The notes under the pieces were generated by a model that did no database searches, was not told the DNA's origin, and saw only the letters and a program-made list of their open reading frames with translations. 41,140 nucleotides of DNA from Hofstenia miamia. Lineage: Eukaryota; Xenacoelomorpha; Acoela. Both the position numbers and the translations under genes were made by a program. Location: the NCBI GenBank assembly GCA_004352715.1, contig SCFE01000060.1, positions 994,159-1,035,298 of the forward strand, in the 5' to 3' direction. Of the stretch, positions 21,301-30,747 are shown in pieces. The stretch's first letter is position 1, and each line of letters begins with the position of its first letter.

Positions 21301-22384
21301 TGAGCAATTCAAAAGCATACTTTTTGGTTACCACCCGAGATTTGAAATTCATTATATTCATACTTGTAAAAAGTGTATCTAGTTCTGAATACACATCTTT
21401 TAAGCTAACTTCCGTCTCACTATCCTGTACAAACCGTCTTGGTAAAACAAAAATACAGCGTTCGAAGTTATCAATGGTTAGACAGCAACTGAAATACGAT
21501 TTTGTTTCAGGAGAGTATATTTTACCAAACAAAAAAATCCTATCTGGGTGGTTAATGTCTTCATGAGCATCCAACCAATAAAAATTAACACATTGTTTAC
21601 CATCTTCAGTTTTACAAAATGGAATGTTTGCAGAACCCAATCGAAAATTAATATTTTCAATACTAGCAAATTCAGTTTTCTTGATATTTTCATCAACATT
21701 ATCATTTTTCTTAAATTCAGGTGTGACATCTGGTTCAAAGTCGTCTTCAAAATCTAGATGCATTTCTTCAGGAATCTCATTTTGACTTTCAACTAGGGGC
21801 TTTTCAGTTTCATTTGTAGGAAGCTTGGGTTGATTCATGACCACAGCTTTAGGTCTCATTAATCTGTCAGCTGCAGAGGTAACTTTGACTTTTTTCGAAG
21901 GTTGATCACCTTCGGAAGCATTACTTCCTTTCATTTCATCCAAAATTTCTCCTAAAAGATCATCTTCTGCTAAATTTATTTCACACTCTTTCTTGCGCTT
22001 CATAGATGTTTGAAACATACTCTGTATTGACTGCATTTTTTCTAAACCAGACGACTTCTTCTTTTTACTTTTAGATTTCTTTACTGGCACCGCATCAATA
22101 TCTACATCGTAATCTTCGTCAAACACTTCTCTTCCATCGTCAATATAATCTCCACCGATATCATCTTCCACAAAATTACTATCTTGGCGATCCTGCACGC
22201 GACGAGAATACTCTTTTTCAGAAACTTCTTCATAGATATTGTCAACTTCACCAACTTCATATTCGAAACGATCTCCTTGTTTCAGACGTCGAACTTTTTC
22301 AAGAGCTGCCTCTCGACCCGTATTGCGTTTACGACTGCGTCGTTCACGAGTAGACGCCAATGTCTTAGCGATGTCTTCTTCCAT
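18344..22384 (-). CDS. POLA1: DNA polymerase alpha catalytic subunit (single uninterrupted frame)
   Basis: This is the B-family polymerase of the polymerase alpha-primase complex, which extends RNA primers at replication origins and Okazaki fragments in the nucleus. The 1346-residue frame is near the family's usual size (human about 1460). The N-terminus (residues 25-95) has the conserved R-E-A-A-L-E-K and Y-E-E-V.E..Y segments, and an acidic/basic linker follows. The polymerase core shows region II DFNSLYPSIIQEYN (about 774), region III LTANSMYGCLGFSKSRFYAK (about 856) and region I YGDTDSIMIN (about 907) with both metal-binding aspartates, then KKKKYAAL (about 957). The exonuclease-like region has IIGHDVND and appears inactive, as in all alpha polymerases. 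Two C-terminal zinc sites follow: C1186/C1188/C1202/C1205 and C1236/C1241/C1256/C1259. The first pair is C-x-C rather than the expected C-x2-C. The start is the first ATG of the frame. No intron interrupts the frame. Identity is certain; the gene versus retrocopy question is open. Confidence 0.97.
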   Translation of the reverse strand: MEEDIAKTLASTRERRSRKRNTGREAALEKVRRLKQGDRFEYEVGEVDNIYEEVSEKEYSRRVQDRQDSNFVEDDIGGDYIDDGREVFDEDYDVDIDAVPVKKSKSKKKKSSGLEKMQSIQSMFQTSMKRKKECEINLAEDDLLGEILDEMKGSNASEGDQPSKKVKVTSAADRLMRPKAVVMNQPKLPTNETEKPLVESQNEIPEEMHLDFEDDFEPDVTPEFKKNDNVDENIKKTEFASIENINFRLGSANIPFCKTEDGKQCVNFYWLDAHEDINHPDRIFLFGKIYSPETKSYFSCCLTIDNFERCIFVLPRRFVQDSETEVSLKDVYSELDTLFTSMNIMNFKSRVVTKKYAFELLNIPEESQYLEVRFPHKNAQKINSDLQGQTFSKIFGANASPLERFLLEKNIKGPCWLKITDFSSCPPISFCKFDISISNIDSISVMTDEADAPPLHVISLSAEFFADDKIRGEHCVAITVLGNTKFSLQKPPTGKRIDYNLIGITKPDGTIFPPRLDSALNASNMKGVHLHSNERALLNWFLCKMHVLDPDVIIGHDVNDRILERLIRRITLNKVGLWARLGRLKLKHPPKYGIHKSLCCGRYLCDIMISAKELIRCRSYDFPELISTVLKSQYKCIDPEEIIGCFSDTKSVIQFVKYLYQNAKYIMDIACELQVLPLAYQITQIAGNVMSRTLLGGRSERNEYLLLHAFSEKNYIVPDKVIFKKSTQNLVEHNIDNETNEAVFDDKKRKNAYVGGLVLEPKKGLYDRFVLLLDFNSLYPSIIQEYNLCYTTVARHHCYQSEEDIIPDTPNNSTLGILPTEIRKLVDRRKQVKTLLKSSDVSDEQRIQLDIRQKALKLTANSMYGCLGFSKSRFYAKPIAALITAKGREILMRTKELVESIGLEVIYGDTDSIMINTNCSDIDAVFKMGNKVKNEINKCYKLLQIDIDGVYRPMLLLKKKKYAALAVTRDSNGSLTYSREIKGLDIVRRDWCDLAHIVGKYVVDQLLSNEDRDLIVSNIHERMRNVGIAVRNGEVPIEEFEIRRTLVRAPEDYSDKKSQPHVIVATRMNSSAHGMRFKAGDVVPYIICEDGSNNASAMQRAYHKEELSRNKSLKPDIKYYLSSQVHPVVSRICTPIPDADAAILADCLGLDSSTYNHIKKVDHSSNVDATSNEDRYANCEELVATCSCGHIVAIKPGTPFDCKECGSVLAFNLVKNVLFQQMKSHLERFYAGWTCCEDAACSFRTQEVFITQSIACPMCRLSHLVAEYPESAFLNQLNYYRHIFHTSSELVHTDIKSDAKPPYLNVKNLRELTQFIDNHISLSAYSEIDFDILFRPLNYNSKISCL

Positions 22385-22628
22385 ACACTAAACGATAAAA
22401 CTATAAAAAATAAGTGCATTTATAAAATATGATAGATATTCTACAAACAACGAACACAGGCATATATAAAGTAAATTTGAATAAATTTTAAAGACTAAAA
22501 TAAGAAATGGACATACACTTTGATTTGAATACAATTAAGCATAATATAATCAAAGCGTAAATTTGGTGAATAGGTTAGTATGATATTATAAAATAACAAA
22601 ATCCAATTAATCAACACTTTTATCTGAC

Positions 22629-23526
22629 TTAAGGTAGAATTAGTGGTAAAGGGGCTAAAATCATTATTTTTTAACCAATTCTATTGTAACTTGGCATATA
22701 GCATCCTGATACTAAAAAAATTTTTGCAATTTTTTTTTCATAAATTATGCAAATTAGGTCATCAAAGATGGCCGAACGGTTCCCGAAATGGTACATAACT
22801 TTGGTACAAGCTTGTACCCACAAATATTAAGCAATTGTAATGAAATTTTGCATGCTGATAGCTTATGAGCTGCTCTAGGGCATGTACCAAAATCAGTGGT
22901 CTGCTATGATAATTGTATTTTTTATAAAATTTTGAATTTTGAAGTCAGATCGAATTCAAAATTACAACCTTATTATGTATGCATGAACTTCATAAAACTT
23001 TAAGTATTCAGTGAAACCACTCTATTTTGGTACAGGACCTGCACAAATACATGCTTAATGCATACACCAAATTTCAACATGATATCTGTATTAGTTTTTT
23101 AGTAATCATGCACCAAAAAACATGGGTTAGTGGAAAAAATTAATTTTGAGAAAACGGCCAAACACTGAAAAATTCTTACATCGTCTGGTTGAAATGTCAG
23201 CTGCTATCCCAAATAACAGGATGACTTCCCTTTGTAACTTCCTTTCTGTAATGCTTACTGAATGAGTTCATTCGCTTTCTATGGTCAAATTATTATTTTA
23301 TAATGAAAATATAGGCACGTAACCAAGCAAAAACATATTGGTTGCTAAGCATTTTTCAAGTAGGGGGGTTGTGAAAAATGCTTTATTACCAGTAAATAAT
23401 ACCTTTTCTGCATCCAATTTTAGCAGAATTGTTTAGAGGAATGCTCATTAGTTGTCTCATGCAAATTTTGAGATATGGTATAGTTTGTCAATTTTCACCA
23501 CTATCCTGCCACTAATTCTACCTTAA
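22629..23526. mobile_element. MITE-like element with perfect 18-bp terminal inverted repeats, upstream of POLA1
   Basis: TTAAGGTAGAATTAGTGG at 22629-22646 is exactly the reverse complement of 23509-23526. Because the ends begin with the palindrome TTAA, the target duplication could be TTAA (piggyBac or Kolobok type) or TA (Tc1/mariner type). The 898-bp interior has no open frame. It contains an 11-bp hairpin (AGCATTTTTCA/TGAAAAATGCT around 23347-23382) and a G6 run at 23361-23366. The element starts about 245 bp upstream of the POLA1 ATG. Confidence 0.75.
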
Positions 23527-23736
23527 TAGTAACACAAGGTGGTTAATAAAAACACAACTTCCTTAAGGTTTACTGTAAGATAACCCGAAAAGCTAAAAAA
23601 ATCACTTGCGCTCTGTTAGCAGTACTAACACCCAGTACAAGTGAAAAGATAGGTCCGAATTAGACAGGCATTAAGAAAGTAAATAATCACTTGCTATAAA
23701 ATGTTTTCATACAAAACACTGTTCATAAACATTTAT

Positions 23737-23738
<2 letters not shown>

Positions 23739-23789
<51 letters not shown>
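23739..23789. repeat. (AT)n microsatellite
   Basis: An uninterrupted 51-bp AT alternation. Confidence 0.95.
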
Positions 23790-23793
<4 letters not shown>

Positions 23794-25981
23794 ATCATCA
23801 CTGCAAAACTGTAAAAATTAAACATTTGTGATGGACCTTCTACTAGATCTAGATATGATAGAAATAGTTTCATATGGAACTGGTCACTACCTTTTGATAA
23901 ATAACGCTAATCGATTGTGTTAATGTTCGCAGAACAATAGGGTGCGATTAGCAATTAACAAAAGTCTCTAGTTAGTAATGATTAATTAAAAATATATTTT
24001 GTTCGTGTAACATAGAGCTAAAGGGGCTTTACAAGAATGCTGAAAAGAGCGTAGCTAAGCAACCTTAAAACCACAGAGTTCAGTCTGTATAAGAAGGCCT
24101 ACATTTGAAATGGGAAGATTTCAAAAAATTGAAAGCAAATTGTGTGTATATGTGTAGTTCACTGTTTAGTCTAATTATTGACATAATTTTGTCCGCTTCT
24201 TTGCAATTATGCTAATCCAATATACATGTATATTTGTTAAACACAGCTGTTAATAGATCTTAAAGTTTATTTAGAGTTGTTTAACCAATCTGTTAAACAT
24301 TATAAATATGGTAATCACTGCCTAAGAGCCCTAAAGTCCCAGTCGAATGATATAAACCCAACCGTGATTACTCTCATTCCCCTTTGATGAGCTTGCGGAA
24401 GTTTCACTACATCAAAACTATTTATTTTCGTCAATCCGTTTGTTTGGTCAAAGTTGAACTTCAGGTGATATATTTGGACAAGAACTAGTATAAATTTGCC
24501 TAACACATAGTTCAACTGAAACTGAACTCAAAATGAAATTTAAAACTGAAACTCAAACAAATTTGTTCTTTAATTTCGAGATGTTTAGTTAATTTTTATA
24601 GAAACCAAATGTAAATGCGTAGTACAATGTCGTGAAAACGCACTAAAACAACACGATTTTAATGGCTTGGATATTTTGTCTCACATTACTTTTAAGAAAT
24701 TTTTATTTTTAAGCACTTTCAAAATCATAAAAAATTCTCACTTCTTGTATTTATATATTAAAGAAATAAATTATGGAAATTTTGTTAAAATGTTATAATT
24801 TGTCAAAATTCGAATGAATGAAATACTTTTCTTGTTTGGGTTTTAAGTTATATGAATTAATAACTTCAATATGCCAGTATGCAACCATAGAAATAGTGAA
24901 TTGGTATATATACATTCAGGGAAGGATTTAAAGGGTGGTGGGGGGTTGCGGCAGCCCTCATTTAGGCTTTGATAAATCGATGAGCAAGTGAACAATTTAA
25001 AATTATATGCTTATGTGCTTATTGCCAATGTTAAATCCAATCTAAAAATTAAACGGTTAATCATGAATTTTAAATACTACTGTTAACAAAGTCATCTTAT
25101 AATTCAGTACTCCATAGCACAGAGAAGGACTTGGGATTTTTTGCCGAAAATTTAACTTTTTTCGATTAAAACTCATCGATCCATAAATATTTTGTAGGGA
25201 GGTAGGGACTACTGAAAGACAATGTCGTACAAAAATTCAGGAATATATGTGGAAAAATGAGCTTATAAATAACATAGACTGATAATGACTATTCATATAG
25301 TTTTTTAATTCTGCATATACTGACGCTCATGATAAGGGAAAACTAATTTCTGAAATATACTGTTGTTCATGACAAAAAGTAATCTTAATATACATTTGGT
25401 TCGCTTTGGTTTATTTTTTTCACTAGGTGACTTAAGTAATGACAACGAAAGCTTTCAGGTTGAAAATAAACGGGGTTTCATCTATATTTCGATTCTCAAC
25501 ATGAAAAGAATTTCCAGCAACAAGCACTTTGAAATGTGTACACCTAAATGTATAATTTAAATGCTTTGCAACGTGTTAAATATTTACGTAATTGCGATTT
25601 ATGGATGAATTATGTATTTTAATAAGCACATAGAATCAGAACCTATTCTATTGTAAATAGCACGTGACTGCTATTTTTGAAATACATTTCAATAATGGAA
25701 GTTATTTGGAACGACGATGAGAGCTTTTGCGTTAGTTGAGGATACAATCATTGGTAACTGTCAAAGTTCTTCAGTTAAAGAATCTGAAAATCGAATTCTT
25801 AAAGTAAGTTTATTTTATATTTAATTTATCTAATCATTATTTAGCAAGCACTAAAGGAGTTCAGAAATAATTTTTAAGTACATTCAAAGAAACTGCGTTC
25901 AAACATTTTTATAAAGACCCCAGTCAACAAAAATGTTCAAATTATAAAATCTTAAAATGCATTAGCTTCTAAGAAGTTAGT
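23790..25981. other. Mostly non-coding interval
   Basis: No supported gene. A patch at 24918-24956 (CAGGGAAGGATTT...GGTGGGGGGTTGCGGCAGCC) resembles a hAT-type end without a partner. The frame at 25363-25560 has a weak likeness to a LINE endonuclease start (K-R-G-F...I-L-N-M) but is too short to claim. At 25717-25875 a 29-codon frame is followed by GTAAGT and, 41 bp later, TTTAG, which could be a small exon pair. Confidence 0.5.
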
Positions 25982-26753
25982 AAAATTGGAAGACCTCGCA
26001 AAGTTGCATATTTGAAAAGGTCCCAAACTTTAAATAAGCTTATTCAAGACATTACCGAAAAATTAAATGCGGATTTTGAGATGGAATACTCACATGAAAA
26101 GCAATGAATTTTCTGTATTTACAGGCTAATTTTAATGTAAGAAATTCACCCATTTTAGACATTTCGCTAAACGATTTTGAAGATATAAAATCAGGTAAAA
26201 AAATGCTAGTTATAACAAAGAATAAAACTGGTTCAAAGTATCCTGTCCCAATTCAAATACAGGATTGCCAAATTATTTTGCGTGAACGCCTTTTAAAACA
26301 TTATGAACTAATTACAAGTAAGAACCCTACAATGATATTATAAAACTTTGATGATAAAAAGGAAACTTTAATACCTGCAAAGATAGAACAGATGATTTCT
26401 GCCTTTTTTCAATATGCAAAAATTCGATTCGAAGGTAGTGGAACACTAAAATTTCTTCTGAAGGCGTTAGTAAACATTTATTGAAAGCACATTTTGAACA
26501 GTCCAAGCACGGGCAAGCAAATGCTGAAAAATGTTACACACAACAATCAGCAGATATTCATTTTACACATTTAGTTGAGCATTATTCAAAAAATTTATCA
26601 AATAACGTAGATCAAGTTGAAAAATACTCATTGATCAACAAACAAACTAGGCATCCAAGAAAATGTGAACGACCTCTCTGCACCTTTGAGAAGTCAGCGG
26701 AAGAGGAAAATGAAATAAATAACGAGAATATTAGTCCACGTGGTCATTTCTAA
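25982..26753 (+). pseudogene. Relic resembling a Crypton-type tyrosine recombinase
   Basis: Three open blocks follow each other. 25982-26104 encodes K-I-G-R-P-R-K-V-A-Y-L and a helical segment; G-R-P-R-K is AT-hook-like. 26104-26340 encodes N-S-P-I-L-D-I-S-L-N-D-F and L-V-I-T-K-N-K-T-G-S-K-Y-P-V, which fits the R-x2-E-L..L...D/F and H/N-K-T-x-x-S/G parts of a tyrosine recombinase fold. After one in-frame TAA (26341) and a frame change near 26450, the third block encodes S-S-E-G-V-S-K-H-L-L-K-A-H and A-E-K-C-Y-T, in the place of the usual H-S...A..Y end. The catalytic Arg and Tyr cannot be confirmed. The protein ends at 26753. The order suggests Crypton-like elements, but the family call is tentative; another DNA-binding transposon protein is possible. 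Confidence 0.4.
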
Positions 26754-27331
26754 ATGAGCTTACGAAAGTTTCGAAAATATCTGCATATGAAATAAAACTC
26801 TTGTATATATTTCAAAACATCTCATTCAAATAAACAAAAGAGGAAATAAGGGAAATTTAATTTGATTGCACTAAAAAAATAGTGAAGCAATTCTAAATAA
26901 GCTCTATGCTAAATTAGAATAGGCATGCAATACTTGTAATTATCAATATTTTTTATGTCATTCTCTACAATTTACATTTTATTTTACATTTTTTATGAAA
27001 TATCTCTATTGTTGTTTTATAAATTTACTGAATGTATGTATATATTGAATATGAGTAAATAAACAATATAATAAAAGAATAAACTTTGTCCTGAACGCCA
27101 GTATATTTTACGAAAAGGGTTATGAACACCAGCATATCTTGCTCGTGCCGGACTATTTATGATTTTTGCGATTTTTACTAATATGTAGTTAAATACAATA
27201 TTTAATACTTGATAAAACAATGACAGGATTTATCAAAGTAAGAAATTCTGCAAAAGAATACAAGTACCAAGTTTATGTACTCGAGCACTACTCGACCCAT
27301 CACTGATAGGACTCTAGAATTGATTTGATAC
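26754..27331. other. Non-coding interval
   Basis: AT-rich. TGAACGCCAGTATATTTTAC (27091-27110) recurs imperfectly 31 bp later at 27122-27141; nothing else stands out. Confidence 0.6.
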
Positions 27332-27446
27332 TATGGTCAATTATTTTGAGATAAGTAACTTCTATTCATGCATACCTTTTAGTTTGCATATATTGTTCTA
27401 ATAGCATAGTAAAGAATTGGAAATGCCCAATAAAGTACTAACAAAG
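27332..27446. repeat. First copy of a 115-bp repeat at a sequence gap
   Basis: This stretch is the same, base for base as read, as 27468-27582, and the two are separated only by 21 N. It looks like the unmerged overlapping ends of two contigs rather than a biological repeat. Confidence 0.9.
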
Positions 27447-27467
27447 NNNNNNNNNNNNNNNNNNNNN
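27447..27467. other. Assembly gap (21 N)
   Basis: Unknown bases between two identical 115-bp flanks. Confidence 1.
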
Positions 27468-27582
27468 TATGGTCAATTATTTTGAGATAAGTAACTTCTA
27501 TTCATGCATACCTTTTAGTTTGCATATATTGTTCTAATAGCATAGTAAAGAATTGGAAATGCCCAATAAAGTACTAACAAAG
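27468..27582. repeat. Second copy of the 115-bp repeat at the gap
   Basis: See 27332-27446. The sequence continues normally after this copy. Confidence 0.9.
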
Positions 27583-28536
27583 TATGCTTAAGATATTTTG
27601 AAACAACGTCGACAACCATATCTACAGAAAAGGTTTTTACCAAAATGTTTTGCTTGAAAGCAATTTTCAATTTTAAAGAACCCAGTTAATTCCTCCTTCT
27701 CTAGAGGCATCCTTGCTAATTAATATAGTGATATGCATGTTCTTAATATAATATAAAACAGCCAAACCAAATTTCTTGAGAAAGTGGGTCAAGAGTGATT
27801 TTGATTGATTGAATCTAACTTTTTCTATAAAAAACATCACTCAAGCTGATCACAACTATGATGACTCCATCAGAAAATTCTACAACGAGAATAAGCAATA
27901 ATAATTTGCTGTTTCCACCACGCGCAAATCTAATTTCAATATGCAGAATTGTAATATATTAACTTCCCAACGGAAAATTGAAAATTCAGAAAATCGGCAT
28001 TGGAAGAATTAGTATATTAACAAAACTGGCTAGAACAATTGTGTTGCGTAACTCAAATGGCGGAAGAGAGATTCAATCAAAGACTTAATTTGTGCTAACT
28101 TATCCCAGTTATAAGAGGAAGACATCCTTTCAATTTGTGATTGAAGGATCTCTGGACAATTCTGTCCTACACGGAAACTCAGGAATTTCATACCGTTTTT
28201 AACAAGAAAAATGTCTAAGAAGCGTCCTAACTAAGGCTTGGGCAGCCATAGTGATCCTTTAGTTATTGCACACAGCCATCCAGTAAGTTAATCGAAATTA
28301 AGTGCGTTATTTAGATCGACAGATAAAAAGGACTATTGGAATTGTTAACAGTTGAGTGGCGGTTGATTAATACATGTATTAAACAAAATGTGCTGAAAAA
28401 TAGGAAACATTTTCGACGTAATTATTGGTTTTTATAAAGAAACTTGATGTATAAAGTGAAATCCAATTTTCAGGTATAAGATTTCTTGCAAATATTTTAA
28501 GCAGTTTAATGCCGAACTTAAACAATTTGTGCATTA
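27583..28536. other. Non-coding interval
   Basis: AT-rich. A minus-strand open stretch of about 70 codons (roughly 28235 to 28013) has a fairly protein-like composition but no recognisable motif and no convincing start. Confidence 0.5.
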
Positions 28537-28711
28537 AGAGGGTGATACACGGTCAAACTTAATTACATAATTGCTCGGCACACAAATCCCCTCTAAGTTT
28601 GAATGTTTGACATCCCTTCAAACTGGCCGTACAACCTTATTGCAGCGATCTATTTGCTTTAGATTTTTCTCTTCAAATGTGTCGGGGTGATTAAGTTTGA
28701 CAGTGAATCCC
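28537..28711. mobile_element. Small MITE (~175 bp) with TA flanks
   Basis: AGGGTGATACACGGTCAAAC at the left pairs with AGGGATTCACTGTCAAAC reversed from the right, including a perfect 12-bp core GTCAAACTTAAT (28552-28563 against 28690-28701). TA lies outside both ends (28535-28536 and 28712-28713), as for Tc1/mariner-derived MITEs. Confidence 0.65.
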
Positions 28712-28713
28712 TA

Positions 28714-30240
28714 CAAATAAGGGTGCCACACTTTCTCTCACTATCACGTATTTAATATATCAATTATCAATTTGTTTATGTAACGCATTCACGGTGCCGC
28801 TGTTGCATTCTATAGAGCTTTATAAATAGTTTATTTGTTTGTGAGCAGTTCCTCTTTCAAAGCCCGTCTCACATTAATGCTAATTCGGCCCATTTTTATG
28901 ATTATCGCTTAAATTTAATTTCCGCTAATTCAATTTTCCGTTTGCTAGACTATGTTCCCTGAAATTGCAACAAAATAATTGCATTTTAGACGAGTTCAAC
29001 ATGCTAATGTAAAATTTCAGACTTATTTATCAAAATCTAGGTTGATTTTCATGGACTTGAAGCAATGTTAAAATATTTTTTTTCCGTTTTTTGTACATAG
29101 TAGAATATAATAGTGAAAATACTACAATTTCTACCTAAAGTATTAACTAAGATTCAAGTTGAAATCGGGTTATATAGATAGATGGATAGATTTGATGCAT
29201 AAGCTGGACCTTCTTGCATCACCCCCTTTATTATCATCATAATATAAACTCCTAACATTGATATCTGATTGATATGTAAATTTTGTAAACCATGTTACCA
29301 AAGAACCCGCAAAAATTTATGTCAAGCGAAGCACAATAATTTGAATTTTCAGGCATTCGAGACAGCAACTTTGAATTTCTAGGTAGGTTTTAGAATAGAG
29401 TTCGAGAATTTTATAACAATTCTGAGTTTCTAATTTGAAAAAAAAGAAACTGAAGTTTAAAATAATAAACTTTCATAAAATTTGGATTTTCAATTGATTT
29501 GTCGTATTAATTCTATTAGTAATTATTGCAGACCTTAAAGCATTTTTAGCAGGGTAACCTTAAATGCATATAGCATTTGTTATTTACAATTAATATTTCT
29601 ATTAAGCTACTAAAATAAAATATAATTTCATTGCAAACGCTGTTTTGTAACTTAAATGATACTTCAATTGCAATGTTCATTTTCAATAGAAAGCAAATAA
29701 CAATATTTAATTTGAAATAAGGCGGTCAAACGTGTATTCTACACGATTGCTTTGGAATATTTTATTCAAATAAAAATCAACAAAATCAAATAAATTGTAG
29801 TTAAGAATACTTAAATTTTAAATATTTAGAGAATCTAGTCTATAGGTATTACCATCGAACCCTTTTAATTTCTATCGGTTGAAACTATATATATATACTT
29901 ATTGTTATTTGGCAAAACAGCTAATACAAAGATTAATATTCAACTTAAAAGTTTAAATTTTTTTATTTCATGATAGTATTTCGCTCTGAATTACGGATAA
30001 GCTTCTAATCCTTTTTTGTATATTTGAATTGAATTTCGTAAATTTGCTTTGCCCAGTTAATTGTTGGAATACTCACCTTATTTACTCTTTGAAGGTTTCG
30101 AAAAACTGTCAGTTTCCGTTAAATTTTATTTTAAGGAAGTTGAAAAAGTTGTTTGGGGTTAAGTCGGGATCAATTCCAGTTTACTTTCTTGGAAATTAGT
30201 TTTCAAAAAACGTAGATGTTTTCTGGGGAGTTTTTGCGGA
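28714..30240. other. Non-coding interval
   Basis: AT-rich sequence without a supported gene or repeat apart from short AT and GATA runs (29175-29190, 29888-29898). Confidence 0.6.
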
Positions 30241-30410
30241 GGAATTAATTGATATCGCCAAGACATTAATTCCACAAATATCACCGTGGTCGGTCATGCT
30301 GTGGGAACTCATTGGGTATTTGGAGCTGTTAAACGGCGTTGTATTAATGGGGATATTTGTTTGTTGTTTTTTTTGAAGAAGTTTAACAGTTGGAAGCCAT
30401 ATCATGCATT
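30241..30410 (+). pseudogene. Relic resembling a Merlin/IS1595 (ISXO2-like) transposase
   Basis: 30273-30293 reads H-K-Y-H-R-G-R. One base out of frame, 30292-30336 reads G-H-A-V-G-T-H-W-V-F-G-A-V-K-R. Together they match the 'K-Y-(H/N)-R-G-R/H-x-V-E-G-x-W-V-F-G-G-x-E-R' block of the DDE domain shared by Merlin transposons and IS1595-group insertion sequences. E-L-I-D-I-A-K in a third frame just upstream may be what remains of the catalytic V-E-x-D-E-S. Frame changes and stops show the copy is dead. Sequence to about 30550 may belong to the same element, but I could not align it. Terminal repeats were not identified. Confidence 0.5.
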
Positions 30411-30740
30411 ATGATTGGGGTCCGTACCAACAAGTACGTCGTCATATGAATTGAGAATATAGTGATGACACTGTTGGTTATGCTGCCAATTTCGTTAATC
30501 TAAACTATTCATATCACCATCATATAGGGCATGGGGAACCTTTGAAATTATCAATCAAGAAAATGAAGGGAATGTTTGTTGCTAACTTTAATAGCCATCC
30601 TCAAAAAATTGTTTTCGAAAGTTTTTGATAAAACTAATTAAACATTTATTATACTTATTAATTTATTGAAAATTTATATAATTAACATTCTCCGAAAACG
30701 AGAAATAGTATTTAAAGACAATTTTCTCATACAAAAAACA
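30411..30740. other. Non-coding interval
   Basis: Mixed sequence between the Merlin-like relic and the truncated end of the LINE. No clear feature. Confidence 0.5.
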
Positions 30741-30747
30741 TCAGTCT

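Noticed and set aside
24918-24956. G-rich CAGGGAAGGATTT block as a hAT end
   Set aside because: Single-ended; no partner terminus or target duplication was seen.
25363-25560. 65-codon plus-strand frame as a LINE endonuclease start
   Set aside because: Only K-R-G-F...I-L-N-M fits; none of the catalytic motifs follow.
28013-28235. About 70-codon minus-strand open stretch
   Set aside because: It has a protein-like composition but no start, splice sites or recognisable motif.
30196-30405. 69-codon minus-strand frame
   Set aside because: Antisense to the Merlin-like block on the plus strand, which carries the conserved motif.
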